Positions 45,187 through 54,843 of a stretch of 64,000 nucleotides of DNA are shown here, piece after piece. The first letter of the stretch is position 1, and every line of letters begins with the position of its first letter. This DNA comes from Patiriisocius marinistellae. GTDB lineage: Bacteria; Bacteroidota; Bacteroidia; Flavobacteriales; Flavobacteriaceae. The stretch is from assembly GCF_009014635.1 (NCBI RefSeq), contig NZ_BKCF01000006.1, forward strand, positions 62,001 through 126,000, written 5' to 3'. Both the position numbers and the translations under genes were made by a program. Under the pieces are notes generated by a model. The model was not told the origin of the DNA, ran no database searches, and was given only the letters and a program-made list of their open reading frames with translations.

Positions 45187-47601
45187 ATGCAAACAAACCC
45201 TCAGACCAACAGCGACTTATCTTTTGAAGACTTCAAAACCGAGGTTTTAAACGACTATAAAATAGCCGTAACAAGTAGGGAATGTAGTTTGTTGGGACGC
45301 CGTGAGGTACTTACGGGTAAGGCAAAGTTTGGAATTTTTGGGGATGGTAAAGAAGTGCCACAGCTCGCTTGGGCTAAATCATTTAAAAATGGAGATTGGC
45401 GTAGTGGATATTACCGCGATCAAACCTTTATGATGGCTATTGGTCAATTAACAATACAACAGTTTTTCGCTGGACTCTACGGGCATACTGATATTAATGC
45501 AGATCCTATGAGTGGAGGCCGCCAAATGGGAGGTCATTTTGCAACACATTCTTTAAATGAAGATGGTAGCTGGAAAAATCTTGCCGCTCAAAAAAATAGT
45601 AGCGCAGATATCTCTCCTACTGCTGGGCAAATGCCTAGACTTCTAGGATTAGCACAAGCATCTAAAATTTTTAGAAACGTAGACGGACTGGATAATTTAA
45701 GTCACTTTTCAGAAAAAGGAAATGAAGTAGCTTGGGGAACCATTGGAAATGCTAGTACAAGTGAAGGTCTTTTTTGGGAAACCATAAATGCTGCCGGAGT
45801 TTTACAAGTACCTATGGTAATCAATGTTTGGGATGATGAATACGGAATTTCAGTACATGCAAAACACCAAACGACAAAAGAAAATATTTCTGAAATTTTA
45901 AAAGGGTTTCAGCGTGATGAAGTTGGAAAAGGATATGAGATTATTCGTGTAAATGGATGGAATTACCCAGCGCTTATTGAAGCGTATCAAAAAGCTTCAA
46001 AAATTGCACGAGAAGAACATGTACCTGTTTTAATTCATGTGCGCGAATTAACGCAGCCACAAGGACATTCTACTAGTGGTTCGCACGAAAGATATAAAAG
46101 TAAAGACCGTCTTGCTTGGGAAACAGAATACGACTGTAACAACCAGATGCGAATATGGATGTTGGAAAATAACATGGCAACTGAGGATGAATTGACTGCC
46201 ATTGAAAAAGATATTAAAAAACAAGTTCGCGATGGTAAAAAAGCTGCTTGGGAAGCATTTTTATCTCCTCAAAAACAAGAACAAAACGAGGCGGTAACCT
46301 TATTAACTAATCTTGCAGAATCTTCAACAAATAAAAATTTTATTGAGAAGATTAAAAATGAATTAGTTAATGAAAAAGAGCCTCTTCGTCGTAACATTGC
46401 ATCTTCAGCTAGAAAAGCATTGAGATATGTAACTAATGAGGATTCAGCCGAAAAGAGACAACTTCAAGATTGGATTAATAATTATATTGAAACAATACAA
46501 CCTAAATTTTCTTCAGATTTATATTCGGAGCAAAATGATAATGCAAAAACAATTCAAGAAGTAAAACCAACCTACGACACAAATGTCGAAGAGGTTGATG
46601 CGCGTTTGGTTTTACGTGACAATTTTGATGCTATTTTTAATAAGCATCCTGAGGCACTCATTTTTGGAGAAGATGCTGGGAAGATTGGTGATGTAAATCA
46701 AGGGCTCGAAGGAATGCAAGAAAAGTATGGCGAGCTTCGTGTGAGCGACGCTGGTATTAGGGAAGCAACCATTCTTGGTCAAGGAATAGGGATGGCAATG
46801 AGAGGCCTCCGCCCTATTGCCGAAATTCAATATCTTGATTACATATTATACGCGTTACAGATTATGAGCGATGATCTAGTAACATTACGTTATAGAACAA
46901 AAGGAAAACAAAAAGCGCCGTTAATTGTGCGTACAAGAGGACACAGATTAGAAGGTGTTTGGCATAGTGGTTCTCAAATGGGAGGACTGGTTCACTTACT
47001 CCGCGGAATGTATATTCTAGTGCCTAGAAACATGACTAAAGCTGCTGGATTTTACAATACGTTATTAGCCAGCGATGAGCCTGCGTTAATTGTTGAATGT
47101 TTAAATGGTTACCGCTTAAAGGAAAAGATGCCAACAAACTTAGGGGAGTTTAAAACTCCAATAGGTGTTGTTGAGACTATCAAAGAAGGAAATGACATTA
47201 CTCTAGTTTCTTACGGAAGCACACTTCGTATCGTTGAAGAGGCTGCCAAGGAATTACAACAAGTAGGTATTGATGCTGAGGTAATTGACGTTCAATCATT
47301 ATTACCGTTAGATTTAAATAAAGATATGGTAAAGAGTGTTGCAAAAACCAACCGCCTCTTAGTAATTGATGAAGATGTTCCAGGAGGGGCAAGCTCTTAT
47401 ATATTATCAGAAATTTTAGACAATCAAAACGGCTACAAATATTTAGACAGTAAACCACAAACACTTGCAGCTAAGGCTCACAGACCAGCATATGGAACTG
47501 ACGGAGATTATTTTAGTAAACCAAGTGCAGAAGATATTTTTGAAAAAGTTTACGACATGATGCATGAAGCAAATCCTAGTGATTTCCCTAAGTTAAGATA
47601 G
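45187..47601 (+). CDS. 2-oxoacid dehydrogenase E1, fused alpha and beta subunits
   Basis: The E1 component decarboxylates a 2-oxoacid with thiamine diphosphate and passes the acyl group to E2 lipoate. The 804-residue protein joins an alpha half (about 1-400; TPP site around GTIGNASTSEG and VINVWDDEYGISV) and a beta half (about 470-804; FGEDAGKIGDVNQGLEGMQ, RGLRPIAEIQYLDY, transketolase C-terminal domain with LVIDEDVPGGAS). The fused form is usual in Bacteroidota, probably acting on branched-chain 2-oxoacids; the exact substrate cannot be read. It has its own promoter, and no E2 or E3 gene is adjacent. Confidence 0.92.
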   Translation: MQTNPQTNSDLSFEDFKTEVLNDYKIAVTSRECSLLGRREVLTGKAKFGIFGDGKEVPQLAWAKSFKNGDWRSGYYRDQTFMMAIGQLTIQQFFAGLYGHTDINADPMSGGRQMGGHFATHSLNEDGSWKNLAAQKNSSADISPTAGQMPRLLGLAQASKIFRNVDGLDNLSHFSEKGNEVAWGTIGNASTSEGLFWETINAAGVLQVPMVINVWDDEYGISVHAKHQTTKENISEILKGFQRDEVGKGYEIIRVNGWNYPALIEAYQKASKIAREEHVPVLIHVRELTQPQGHSTSGSHERYKSKDRLAWETEYDCNNQMRIWMLENNMATEDELTAIEKDIKKQVRDGKKAAWEAFLSPQKQEQNEAVTLLTNLAESSTNKNFIEKIKNELVNEKEPLRRNIASSARKALRYVTNEDSAEKRQLQDWINNYIETIQPKFSSDLYSEQNDNAKTIQEVKPTYDTNVEEVDARLVLRDNFDAIFNKHPEALIFGEDAGKIGDVNQGLEGMQEKYGELRVSDAGIREATILGQGIGMAMRGLRPIAEIQYLDYILYALQIMSDDLVTLRYRTKGKQKAPLIVRTRGHRLEGVWHSGSQMGGLVHLLRGMYILVPRNMTKAAGFYNTLLASDEPALIVECLNGYRLKEKMPTNLGEFKTPIGVVETIKEGNDITLVSYGSTLRIVEEAAKELQQVGIDAEVIDVQSLLPLDLNKDMVKSVAKTNRLLVIDEDVPGGASSYILSEILDNQNGYKYLDSKPQTLAAKAHRPAYGTDGDYFSKPSAEDIFEKVYDMMHEANPSDFPKLR

Positions 47602-47667
47602 TACTAAACATAATTTTTATTACTACAATTTGATTATATTTATTCCGAAATTTAAAAATTCATAAAA

Positions 47668-48135
47668 ATGAAACATCTAATTATCACTTGTTTAACGTTA
47701 CTCATTTTTGTAACAACTGCTATATCGCAAGAAGTAATGACTTCAACAGACATTGAAGTTCCAGAGTCTATTACAGATAATCATAATTTCTATTTTCCCG
47801 CTTCCTCAAATACTGAGTGGAGAGCATTAAGTAATGAAATTTTTATGGCTAAGTTTGATTTTGAAGGTCAAGCTAATCGTTTTGCATATTATAACATTAA
47901 TGGATTAAGAGTTATGTATGCACAACTAACTCCAATAGCTTCATTACCTTCCTCTATTAAATCAAAAGTTAATAATGGTGAAGATAAAGTAAATGTAATC
48001 ACATTATTTAATCCAGATAAAACAGTATATAAAGTTTATAACGCTAATGATGCAAACAAATCTAGTTACCTTGATGCAAATGGAAAAATGGTAAGTGCAT
48101 CTGCTTTGCCTGCGTTTATGAATGCGAATAAATAA
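47668..48135 (+). CDS. Small secreted protein, PepSY-like
   Basis: The 155-residue protein has a signal peptide (LTLLIFVTTAISQ). The mature part has NTEWRALSNEIFMAKFDFEGQANRFAYYNINGLRV and a run of SLPSSIKSKVNNG, a pattern like the periplasmic PepSY-like or BLIP-type fold of Bacteroidota. The match is weak and no activity can be assigned. It lies between the E1 gene and a strong terminator at 48193-48222, so it is a single gene. Confidence 0.75.
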   Translation: MKHLIITCLTLLIFVTTAISQEVMTSTDIEVPESITDNHNFYFPASSNTEWRALSNEIFMAKFDFEGQANRFAYYNINGLRVMYAQLTPIASLPSSIKSKVNNGEDKVNVITLFNPDKTVYKVYNANDANKSSYLDANGKMVSASALPAFMNANK

Positions 48136-48141
48136 AAAAGC

Positions 48142-48175
48142 GTTTTTCAAACACTAATGTGTTTTTGAAAATTAA
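48142..48175 (+). terminator. Weak hairpin after the PepSY-like gene
   Basis: TTTTTCAAACAC and GTGTTTTTGAAAA pair around TAAT with one bulge. It lies just after the stop and before the stronger terminator. Confidence 0.4.
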
Positions 48176-48192
48176 TAATATCTTTAACTAAG

Positions 48193-48222
48193 AGCCTTTC
48201 GAAATAAAACGAAAGGCTTTTT
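48193..48222 (+). terminator. Strong Rho-independent terminator
   Basis: AGCCTTTCG at 48193-48201 pairs with CGAAAGGCT at 48210-48218, followed by a T run. It ends transcription of the small secreted protein gene and stands only 14 bases before the next start codon. Confidence 0.85.
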
Positions 48223-48236
48223 AATATCCTTATATT

Positions 48237-49775
48237 TTGAGTAAAATAACATTCATTTTCATAACATTAATGCTCCTTAACTGTGGTGAAGCTAAAGACA
48301 AAATAAGTATTACAACTAACAATACAATTATATCAAATAAAGATGTAAAGCCTAAAAAATATTTTGGAAAAACAAAATTTGTAAAAGATTACGGAGCAAT
48401 TGGAGACGGTATTAAAGATGATACAAAAGCGATACAAAGCGCGTTAGATGATGGTAATGGTACTGTTATATTACAAAAAACGCATAAAATTTCAGCATCA
48501 TTAATTAATAGAAATAAAAATGTAATCACATTTCAAGGTCAAGGCAAAGCCGAAATTTTAGCTACTGAAAATTCATTTTTTAAGTTTGAAAATTTCAATG
48601 ACATTACAATTTCCGAAGTAAAAGCAAACCCTCCTTTTCTTAATTTAATTGGAGAAGATAATTATGATACAGTAAAAATATTGAATTGTGATATTCATGC
48701 TGATATTTCAAAAACCCCAGTCGCTAAAAATTATGCAATACTTGCTACGGGTTCTCAACACATAGCAGGAATAGATATGAATTATAATTCATTTACTAAT
48801 ACCACAGTATTTTATGCTGCAAAAGAGTTAAGCACTAGTAAACTAGAAATGAAAGATAATGTGATTAAAAATTTTAAATCTTTTGTGATTGCAATCAAAA
48901 ATAGTGACTACACCTATTTTGAAAATAACAAAATTGATGGTTGCATGAGCGGCACAAAATCTGTAAGAGTATTGTTGCGCACCGGTTTAAAGGAAACACA
49001 TTTTAAAAATAACCTAATAGAAAATATTAATTCTAACGTGATGACCTCGGTAATTTATAGTAGTTCAGGCACCTTATTTTGTGATAAGAATACATTTAAT
49101 AATATAAAAGGTGATGGAAATTCTTATATAATTGCTGACAAATCTTCATCTAAACAAAAGTGGTTTATTACAAATAATACATATGACCAACAAAAAGTGG
49201 TTGATCAAAAATTAAATGGATTTATATCTGGCGGAAATAATGAAGTTATAATTGAAAATAACAATTTTAAAAATGCTGGTCAAAAGCTTATTCAATTAGG
49301 AACTACAAGTAAAGATTCTATTTCTACTAAAATTTCGATTATTAAAAATAATAAATTTCAAGGTATTCGATACCCTGGATGTATTAATCTAACATTTAAT
49401 ACTGGCCCTGTTTTAATTGAAGGAAATGAAGTGAATGATTTTAAAAATCCAAAGAAAATAAGATCACTACATGACGCTATGTGCAGGTTTGTCAACTTTA
49501 CTAACACATCAGCAAAATATACTTTAGGTGAAGTTACTATTCAAAACAATGAATTAAAAAATGTAGATGAAAACTCTAGTTTAGTCTGGTTTAATTCAAA
49601 AAATGGAGGTGGTATTTCAAAAATAATAATTAAGAATAATAATATGGACTCTGGAAAGTACCTTATTAATTATAGAAATAATGAAACAAAACCAAACATA
49701 CAACTCATTGGAAACTCTATAAACAGTACTATTCGTATAGAAAACAAGGTGAATGAAAATCTCTTAAAAAATTAA
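48237..49775 (+). CDS. Right-handed beta-helix (pectate-lyase-fold) lipoprotein
   Basis: The 512-residue protein begins at TTG 48237, needed to include the lipoprotein signal (FIFITLMLLNC). It then has VKDYGAIGDGIKDDTKAIQSAL, the signature of the pectate-lyase-3 / glycoside hydrolase 28-related family, followed by a long parallel beta-helix rich in asparagine (many NN turns) to near the C-terminus. Such proteins bind or cleave polysaccharides; no lyase catalytic residues can be assigned with confidence. The TTG lies beside a -7-like TATATTTTG and immediately after a terminator, so the promoter must overlap the terminator region. Confidence 0.85.
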   Translation: MSKITFIFITLMLLNCGEAKDKISITTNNTIISNKDVKPKKYFGKTKFVKDYGAIGDGIKDDTKAIQSALDDGNGTVILQKTHKISASLINRNKNVITFQGQGKAEILATENSFFKFENFNDITISEVKANPPFLNLIGEDNYDTVKILNCDIHADISKTPVAKNYAILATGSQHIAGIDMNYNSFTNTTVFYAAKELSTSKLEMKDNVIKNFKSFVIAIKNSDYTYFENNKIDGCMSGTKSVRVLLRTGLKETHFKNNLIENINSNVMTSVIYSSSGTLFCDKNTFNNIKGDGNSYIIADKSSSKQKWFITNNTYDQQKVVDQKLNGFISGGNNEVIIENNNFKNAGQKLIQLGTTSKDSISTKISIIKNNKFQGIRYPGCINLTFNTGPVLIEGNEVNDFKNPKKIRSLHDAMCRFVNFTNTSAKYTLGEVTIQNNELKNVDENSSLVWFNSKNGGGISKIIIKNNNMDSGKYLINYRNNETKPNIQLIGNSINSTIRIENKVNENLLKN

Positions 49776-49904
49776 TTCTTACTTAAAGTCGCTTGTAATT
49801 AATAATAATTATTTACATTTAAACTATAATTAGAATATAAAAAGTAGATGTTACAGTTTATTATAAATAATAATTTTAATAATAACAACGCAAAGACGTA
49901 ACAG

Positions 49905-49958
49905 AAACTTGTACTCTAAAATGAACCGCCAAGTTTTTGTAAACTTGGCGGTTTTTTT
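49905..49958 (+). promoter_or_regulatory. Terminator hairpin with a competing upstream arm in the asnB leader (possible attenuator)
   Basis: ACCGCCAAGTTT at 49925-49936 pairs with AAACTTGGCGGT at 49941-49952 followed by seven T, a strong terminator ending 46 bases before the asnB ATG. AAACTTG at 49905-49911 is complementary to CAAGTTT in the left arm, so a shorter alternative pairing could block the terminator. The frame crossing the hairpin has two asparagine codons (AAC) near its start (MNRQVFVN). This could be an asparagine-sensing attenuator, or just the terminator of an upstream transcript. Confidence 0.55.
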
Positions 49959-50004
49959 ATTGCTGTATTTTAAACAAAAACTAATTAACCTAAATAAAAA
50001 TATT

Positions 50005-51696
50005 ATGTGTGGAATTGTATGCGCTTTTGAATTAAAAAAATCTTCAGAGGAGTTGCGCCCTCAATTATTAGAAATGTCAAAATGTCTTAGACATCGTGGA
50101 CCAGATTGGAGTGGAATTTTTAATAATGACAAGGCAATTCTAGCTCATGAAAGATTAGCTATTGTTGATCCTACTTCTGGAAAACAACCTTTGTTCTCGG
50201 CAGATGGTAATTTAGTTTTAGCTGCTAATGGTGAAATTTACAACCATATAGATTTAAGAGAACAGTTTAAAGGAACGTATAAGTTTCAAACAAAAAGTGA
50301 TTGTGAAGTAATTTTAGCCTTATACAAAGAAAAAGGAACAGCTTTTCTTGATGAGCTCAATGGTATTTTTGGTTTTGCTTTGTATGATGTTGAAAATGAT
50401 TCGTATCTAATTGCTCGTGACCACATGGGAATTATACCATTATATATGGGATGGGACAAAGATGGCACATTCTACGTTGCTAGTGAATTAAAAGCACTCG
50501 AGGGAGTTTGTACTAAAATTGAATTATTCCCTCCAGGACATTTTATGGATAGCCGTGATGGCGAGTTAAAAAGATGGTGGACTCGTGACTGGATGGAATT
50601 TGACAATGTAAAGGATAATGAGACTAATATTTCAGAATTAAGAGATGCGCTTGATGCTGCCGTACATAGACAATTAATGAGTGATGTACCTTATGGAGTA
50701 CTACTTTCGGGAGGTTTAGACTCTTCAATCACATCAGCATTAGCTAAAAAATATGCAGATAAACGTATTGAAAGCGGTGATACTGAAGGTGCGTGGTATC
50801 CCCGCTTACACTCTTTTGCCATAGGGCTGGAAGGTTCGCCAGATCTTATTGCAGCAAAAAAAGTTGCTGATTATTTAGACACGGTACACCACGAAATCCA
50901 TTTTACCATTCAAGAAGGAATTGATGCATTACGAGACGTAATTTATCATGTAGAAACGTATGATATTACTACAATTAGAGCCTCAACTCCTATGTTTTTA
51001 TTAGCTCGTGCAATTAAGGCAATGGGAATTAAAATGGTATTAAGCGGTGAAGGTGCTGATGAAATTTTTGGTGGATACCTCTACTTTCATAAAGCTCCAA
51101 ATGCTAAAGAGTTCCATGAAGAGAATGTAAGAAAATTAGATAAGCTGCATATGTATGACTGTTTGCGTGCTAATAAGTCTCTAGCTTCATGGGGTATTGA
51201 AGGTCGAGTTCCATTTTTAGACAAAGATTTTATGGATGTTGCAATGCGTTTAAATCCGGCTGACAAAATGATAATTGCAGGACAGTCTAGTCCAACAGAT
51301 AGACAAGCAATGGAAAAATGGGTGTTACGTGAGGCATTTGGTGATATGCTGCCGGCTGAAGTTGCGTGGAGACAAAAAGAGCAATTTAGTGATGGCGTGG
51401 GTTATAGTTGGATTGATACTTTAAAAGAAATGGTAAATAGCAACGTAACGGATGAACAATTAGCAAACGCGGCATACCGCTACCCTATTCAAACGCCAAA
51501 GAGTAAAGAAGAGTTTTATTATCGTACTATTTTTGAGGAACATTTTCCAAGTGATGCAGCCGCGTTAACGGTACCATCTGTACCAAGTGTTGCATGTAGC
51601 AGTCAAGTTGCATTAGACTGGGATGAAAGTTTTAAAAATATGAATGACCCTAGCGGAAGAGCTGTAGCGAATGTGCACGATGAGGCTTATAAATAA
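50005..51696 (+). CDS. asnB: Asparagine synthetase B (glutamine-hydrolysing)
   Basis: AsnB makes asparagine from aspartate, ATP and glutamine. The proper start is the ATG at 50005, giving 563 residues and MCGIVCAF, with C2 as the glutaminase nucleophile after methionine removal. The longer frame from 49909 crosses the leader hairpin and is rejected. RHRGPDWSG, AANGEIYNH, the ATP-pyrophosphatase loop LLSGGLDSS and GEGADEIFGGYLYFHKAP are all present. Length is normal. It may be controlled by the leader hairpin, and its transcript ends at the hairpin at 51831-51859. Confidence 0.96.
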   Translation: MCGIVCAFELKKSSEELRPQLLEMSKCLRHRGPDWSGIFNNDKAILAHERLAIVDPTSGKQPLFSADGNLVLAANGEIYNHIDLREQFKGTYKFQTKSDCEVILALYKEKGTAFLDELNGIFGFALYDVENDSYLIARDHMGIIPLYMGWDKDGTFYVASELKALEGVCTKIELFPPGHFMDSRDGELKRWWTRDWMEFDNVKDNETNISELRDALDAAVHRQLMSDVPYGVLLSGGLDSSITSALAKKYADKRIESGDTEGAWYPRLHSFAIGLEGSPDLIAAKKVADYLDTVHHEIHFTIQEGIDALRDVIYHVETYDITTIRASTPMFLLARAIKAMGIKMVLSGEGADEIFGGYLYFHKAPNAKEFHEENVRKLDKLHMYDCLRANKSLASWGIEGRVPFLDKDFMDVAMRLNPADKMIIAGQSSPTDRQAMEKWVLREAFGDMLPAEVAWRQKEQFSDGVGYSWIDTLKEMVNSNVTDEQLANAAYRYPIQTPKSKEEFYYRTIFEEHFPSDAAALTVPSVPSVACSSQVALDWDESFKNMNDPSGRAVANVHDEAYK

Positions 51697-51830
51697 TAGC
51701 GGAAAGATTATATTACAATTAAATAGTAATAAAATTATAAAGTCTTAAATTTTTAAAAAAATATGAATACTATTTAAATACCGCTAAACAAATCACAAAC
51801 TATAATACTCTATTGTTAAACATACCTAAA

Positions 51831-51859
51831 AAACAGTCTGGAAACAGGCTGTTTTTTTT
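51831..51859 (+). terminator. Rho-independent terminator after asnB
   Basis: AACAGTCTG pairs with CAGGCTGTT around GAAA, followed by a run of T. It lies only 33 bases before the ATG of the DUF1704 gene. Confidence 0.85.
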
Positions 51860-51892
51860 ATCTTAAAATTTCATTTCAAAAAGCATTCATTT

Positions 51893-53743
51893 ATGAGCAC
51901 ATCTATTGAGCATGTTGATACAGCTCCAGATATTGCCACATTAATTCCACAACTTCAAGATGGAAAAAGAACAAATGTTTCTTTACCATTTGGAGGACAC
52001 CTTTTTTTAGAACACGATGTCCCTTCGCTATTAATTTACAGAGATATCTCAGATGACACAGCCACAAGAAGACTTGTCAAGAGTGGAGCGTCGTATTTGA
52101 TAGTAGGCCGTGAAGATTTTGAATATTATAAAAAATTTGTACTCGATCTTACAAGAAAAATGTCTGAAAAATTTGGAGCATTCATTGTATTAGAAATATA
52201 TAGTTCTGAGCATAAAAATAATTCCTTTATAATTAGAGGTCCCTCCCATAAATTACCTGTATCCCTCGATGTGCTAAAAGAACGACTAGAAAACATTAAG
52301 AGTAGAAAATATAACGTAACTCTAAATGCTCATATAAAGCAAACTAAAAAAAGAACACCTAAAGAAGAATATTCATTTTTTGATATTGAAGAAATGAAAA
52401 ATTGTGGAGCTACTTTTATTGGGTTAGAAGTTCCAACAGTATATAAAGATGATGAAGGTGCTGTATATCCCGTTTATTTTAGAAAGTTTAGAGACCAATT
52501 TACAATCGCTATTCAACAAGCCGTATTCGAATTTATTAGGGTTCAAACCACATCAAATTTAAATAATTATAAAGCACTAGGAAAACGTGAAATTCATAAA
52601 GAAGTATTTAAAATTGACAAACAATTAACTCAAATAGAAAATAGCTACCAATTTTTATTGTTAGTTGCTCCAGTCAATATTCAATCTTTAAAAAATCAAT
52701 TTTTTGAATCTCATTTTAAAAAATTAGATAAATATCATTATCGATTATTACCTGTCGATCCTGATATACTTAAGAGAAAACTTTATAATTTACGTATTGA
52801 CGAAATAGATGATCCAGCACTCTCATATCTTTTCGATGAAAAAAGAGAAGAAATTGATCATGAGTTAACAATGCTTAAAGAGCGTGGTTCTAAAAATTTT
52901 TTTTATAGTAGCGTAAGGCTATATAACGGCTTAGATAAAAAAGTTTTAGCAGAAGCCGAGTTGATTTTACAGAATATTTCTGAAGATCATGAAGAAGAAA
53001 AAAAAGAACATATTACAAGTAAAGAATTTGGGCAACTAGCTCAAGATGAATTTGAGTATTTTAAATCTCAAGATGTAAATTTTGGCTGTAGCGTACATAT
53101 TCGTGATGATGTTAATATAATGATGGTAAGTAAAGGTGAGTTATATTTACCATCAGATTATACAATGACAAGAAAAGGGGCAAGAGCCCTCATACAGCAT
53201 GAAATAGGCACTCATGCCCTCACATATTATAATGGTGCACAACAACCATTAAGTCAACTATCATCAGGTTTAGCAAACTATGATGCGTTACAAGAAGGGA
53301 TTGCAGTTCTAAGTGAATACCTTTGTGGTGGTCTTTCTGCAAATCGATTACGCATATTAGCTGGACGGGTAATTGCGGGTGCAGCCTTACTGGACGGTGC
53401 AGATTTTCATCAAGTATTCTTCAAATTATATTCTAAACATGATTTTACTAAAGAACGTGCGTTTAATATAACTTCAAGGATGTTTCAAGGCGGGGGTTTT
53501 TTAAAAGATATTATTTATTTAAAAGGACTTGTAAAGTTGAGGGATTATTTAGCAGAAGGAGGTGAATTAAAACCTCTGCTAGGAGGTAAATTTGCTCTAA
53601 AGCATGTACCATTAATTCAAGACTTAACTACGAGAGGATTAATTCATCCTCCTAAGTTAATACCTCGGTACTTCGAGCATAAGAATTTCTCAAAAAAAAT
53701 TAATAAATTAAAAAAAGGGCTCTCCCTTTCTAAAATGACATAA
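51893..53743 (+). CDS. DUF1704 / QEGLA-motif zinc metallopeptidase-like protein (MATCAP-type fold)
   Basis: The 616-residue protein belongs to DUF1704, also called flavohemoglobin expression-modulating QEGLA motif protein. The zinc site HEIGTH at 436-441 and the QEGIA motif at 467-471 are intact. Relatives in animals (MATCAP/KIAA0895) are carboxypeptidases that remove the last tyrosine from tubulin tails. The N-terminal 180 residues form a separate domain I cannot name. There is no signal peptide, so it is cytoplasmic. It is followed after one base by the ATP-grasp gene, with the AspA-type gene next, a tightly spaced cassette. The bacterial substrate is unknown. Confidence 0.88.
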   Translation: MSTSIEHVDTAPDIATLIPQLQDGKRTNVSLPFGGHLFLEHDVPSLLIYRDISDDTATRRLVKSGASYLIVGREDFEYYKKFVLDLTRKMSEKFGAFIVLEIYSSEHKNNSFIIRGPSHKLPVSLDVLKERLENIKSRKYNVTLNAHIKQTKKRTPKEEYSFFDIEEMKNCGATFIGLEVPTVYKDDEGAVYPVYFRKFRDQFTIAIQQAVFEFIRVQTTSNLNNYKALGKREIHKEVFKIDKQLTQIENSYQFLLLVAPVNIQSLKNQFFESHFKKLDKYHYRLLPVDPDILKRKLYNLRIDEIDDPALSYLFDEKREEIDHELTMLKERGSKNFFYSSVRLYNGLDKKVLAEAELILQNISEDHEEEKKEHITSKEFGQLAQDEFEYFKSQDVNFGCSVHIRDDVNIMMVSKGELYLPSDYTMTRKGARALIQHEIGTHALTYYNGAQQPLSQLSSGLANYDALQEGIAVLSEYLCGGLSANRLRILAGRVIAGAALLDGADFHQVFFKLYSKHDFTKERAFNITSRMFQGGGFLKDIIYLKGLVKLRDYLAEGGELKPLLGGKFALKHVPLIQDLTTRGLIHPPKLIPRYFEHKNFSKKINKLKKGLSLSKMT

Positions 53744-53744
53744 T

Positions 53745-54797
53745 ATGAACATTTGTTTTGTAGTTAGTGAAATTGAAACCGAAGGCGTTGGTACTTCTGT
53801 TATATTATTAAAGAAAGCTTATGAAAGGGGTCACACTGTATATGTTATGGGTGTAGGTGATTTTATATTTCACCATGACTCCCCAATGAGTTTGCGTTGT
53901 AAGAAATTGAAAAATAACATAGAATATAGTTGCGCTGAAGAGTTTTGGGTACAAATTCAAGAAGATACTAAAAAACGTAAATTAGTTACTAGTCAAGACA
54001 TTGACGTAATGTTCTTAAGAAATAATCCTACAGAAGAATCAAATGACAGGCATTGGGCAGAACATAGCGGAATTGCTTTCGCTAGAATGATCCAAAAAGA
54101 AGGGGTGTTAGTTTTAAATGATGCCTTTGCTATGTCCCATGCTTTTATAGATAAGCTTTATTTTGAAGAGCTTCCTTCTTTAATTAAGCCAGATAGCATC
54201 GTAACTAGAAGTTTAGAAGATTTATTAAAATTCTGGGAAGAAGTAGGTAAGAAAATGGTGCTAAAACCATTAGAAGGATCTGGAGGTCAAAATGTATATC
54301 TTATTGACGAGGATAAGAAAAATATAAATCAAATTTTCGAAACTATAAGTGAAAAAGGATATGTTATTGCTCAGGAGTTTTTACCAGAGGTTTCAAAAGG
54401 AGATGTTCGTGTAATTTTAATGAATGGAAAAGTATTAGAAGAAAATGGAGAGAAAGCTGTTATAAGAAGAGTAAACAGTGATAAAACCGAGTTTAGAAGT
54501 AATCTAGCATTAGGCGCTAAGGCTAAAAAGACTAAGTACACCAAAGAAATGAAAAGAATTGTTGATATTACCGCACCTAAGCTTATTAAAGATGGTTTAT
54601 TTTTCGTGGGACTTGATATTGTTGATAATAAGTTAATAGAAATTAATGTACTAAGTCCAGGAGGTTTAGATTATTGTGAAGCTATTGGACTTCCTGATTT
54701 CACCGAAACAGTAATTAAAGCAATTGAACGCAAGGTAGAATATAAAAAACTTTATAATAATAGCCTTAGCAACAGAGAGCTAGCGACGATGGACTAA
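53745..54797 (+). CDS. ATP-grasp ligase, glutathione-synthetase-like
   Basis: The 350-residue protein starts with an N-terminal Rossmann-like domain (MNICFVVSEIETEGVGTSV), then the ATP-grasp core: VLKPLEGSGGQNVYL at about 172-186, VIAQEFLPEVSKGDVRVILMNG near 215-240, and the metal-binding IEINVLSPGGLDYC near 299-312. It resembles GshB, but no GshA is nearby, and it sits one base downstream of DUF1704 and 46 bases before the AspA-type gene. ATP-grasp enzymes join a carboxylate to an amine. This context suggests that it adds an amino acid to a peptide or protein that the partners act on; that is an inference. Confidence 0.87.
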   Translation: MNICFVVSEIETEGVGTSVILLKKAYERGHTVYVMGVGDFIFHHDSPMSLRCKKLKNNIEYSCAEEFWVQIQEDTKKRKLVTSQDIDVMFLRNNPTEESNDRHWAEHSGIAFARMIQKEGVLVLNDAFAMSHAFIDKLYFEELPSLIKPDSIVTRSLEDLLKFWEEVGKKMVLKPLEGSGGQNVYLIDEDKKNINQIFETISEKGYVIAQEFLPEVSKGDVRVILMNGKVLEENGEKAVIRRVNSDKTEFRSNLALGAKAKKTKYTKEMKRIVDITAPKLIKDGLFFVGLDIVDNKLIEINVLSPGGLDYCEAIGLPDFTETVIKAIERKVEYKKLYNNSLSNRELATMD

Positions 54798-54843
54798 ATT
54801 TTGAAATGATATTTTTCAAAAAACTATAAAATTTTATTTAAAA

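Noticed and set aside
49909-50004. N-terminal extension of asnB
   Set aside because: It runs through a terminator hairpin, and the enzyme needs its cysteine at position 2 (MCGIV).
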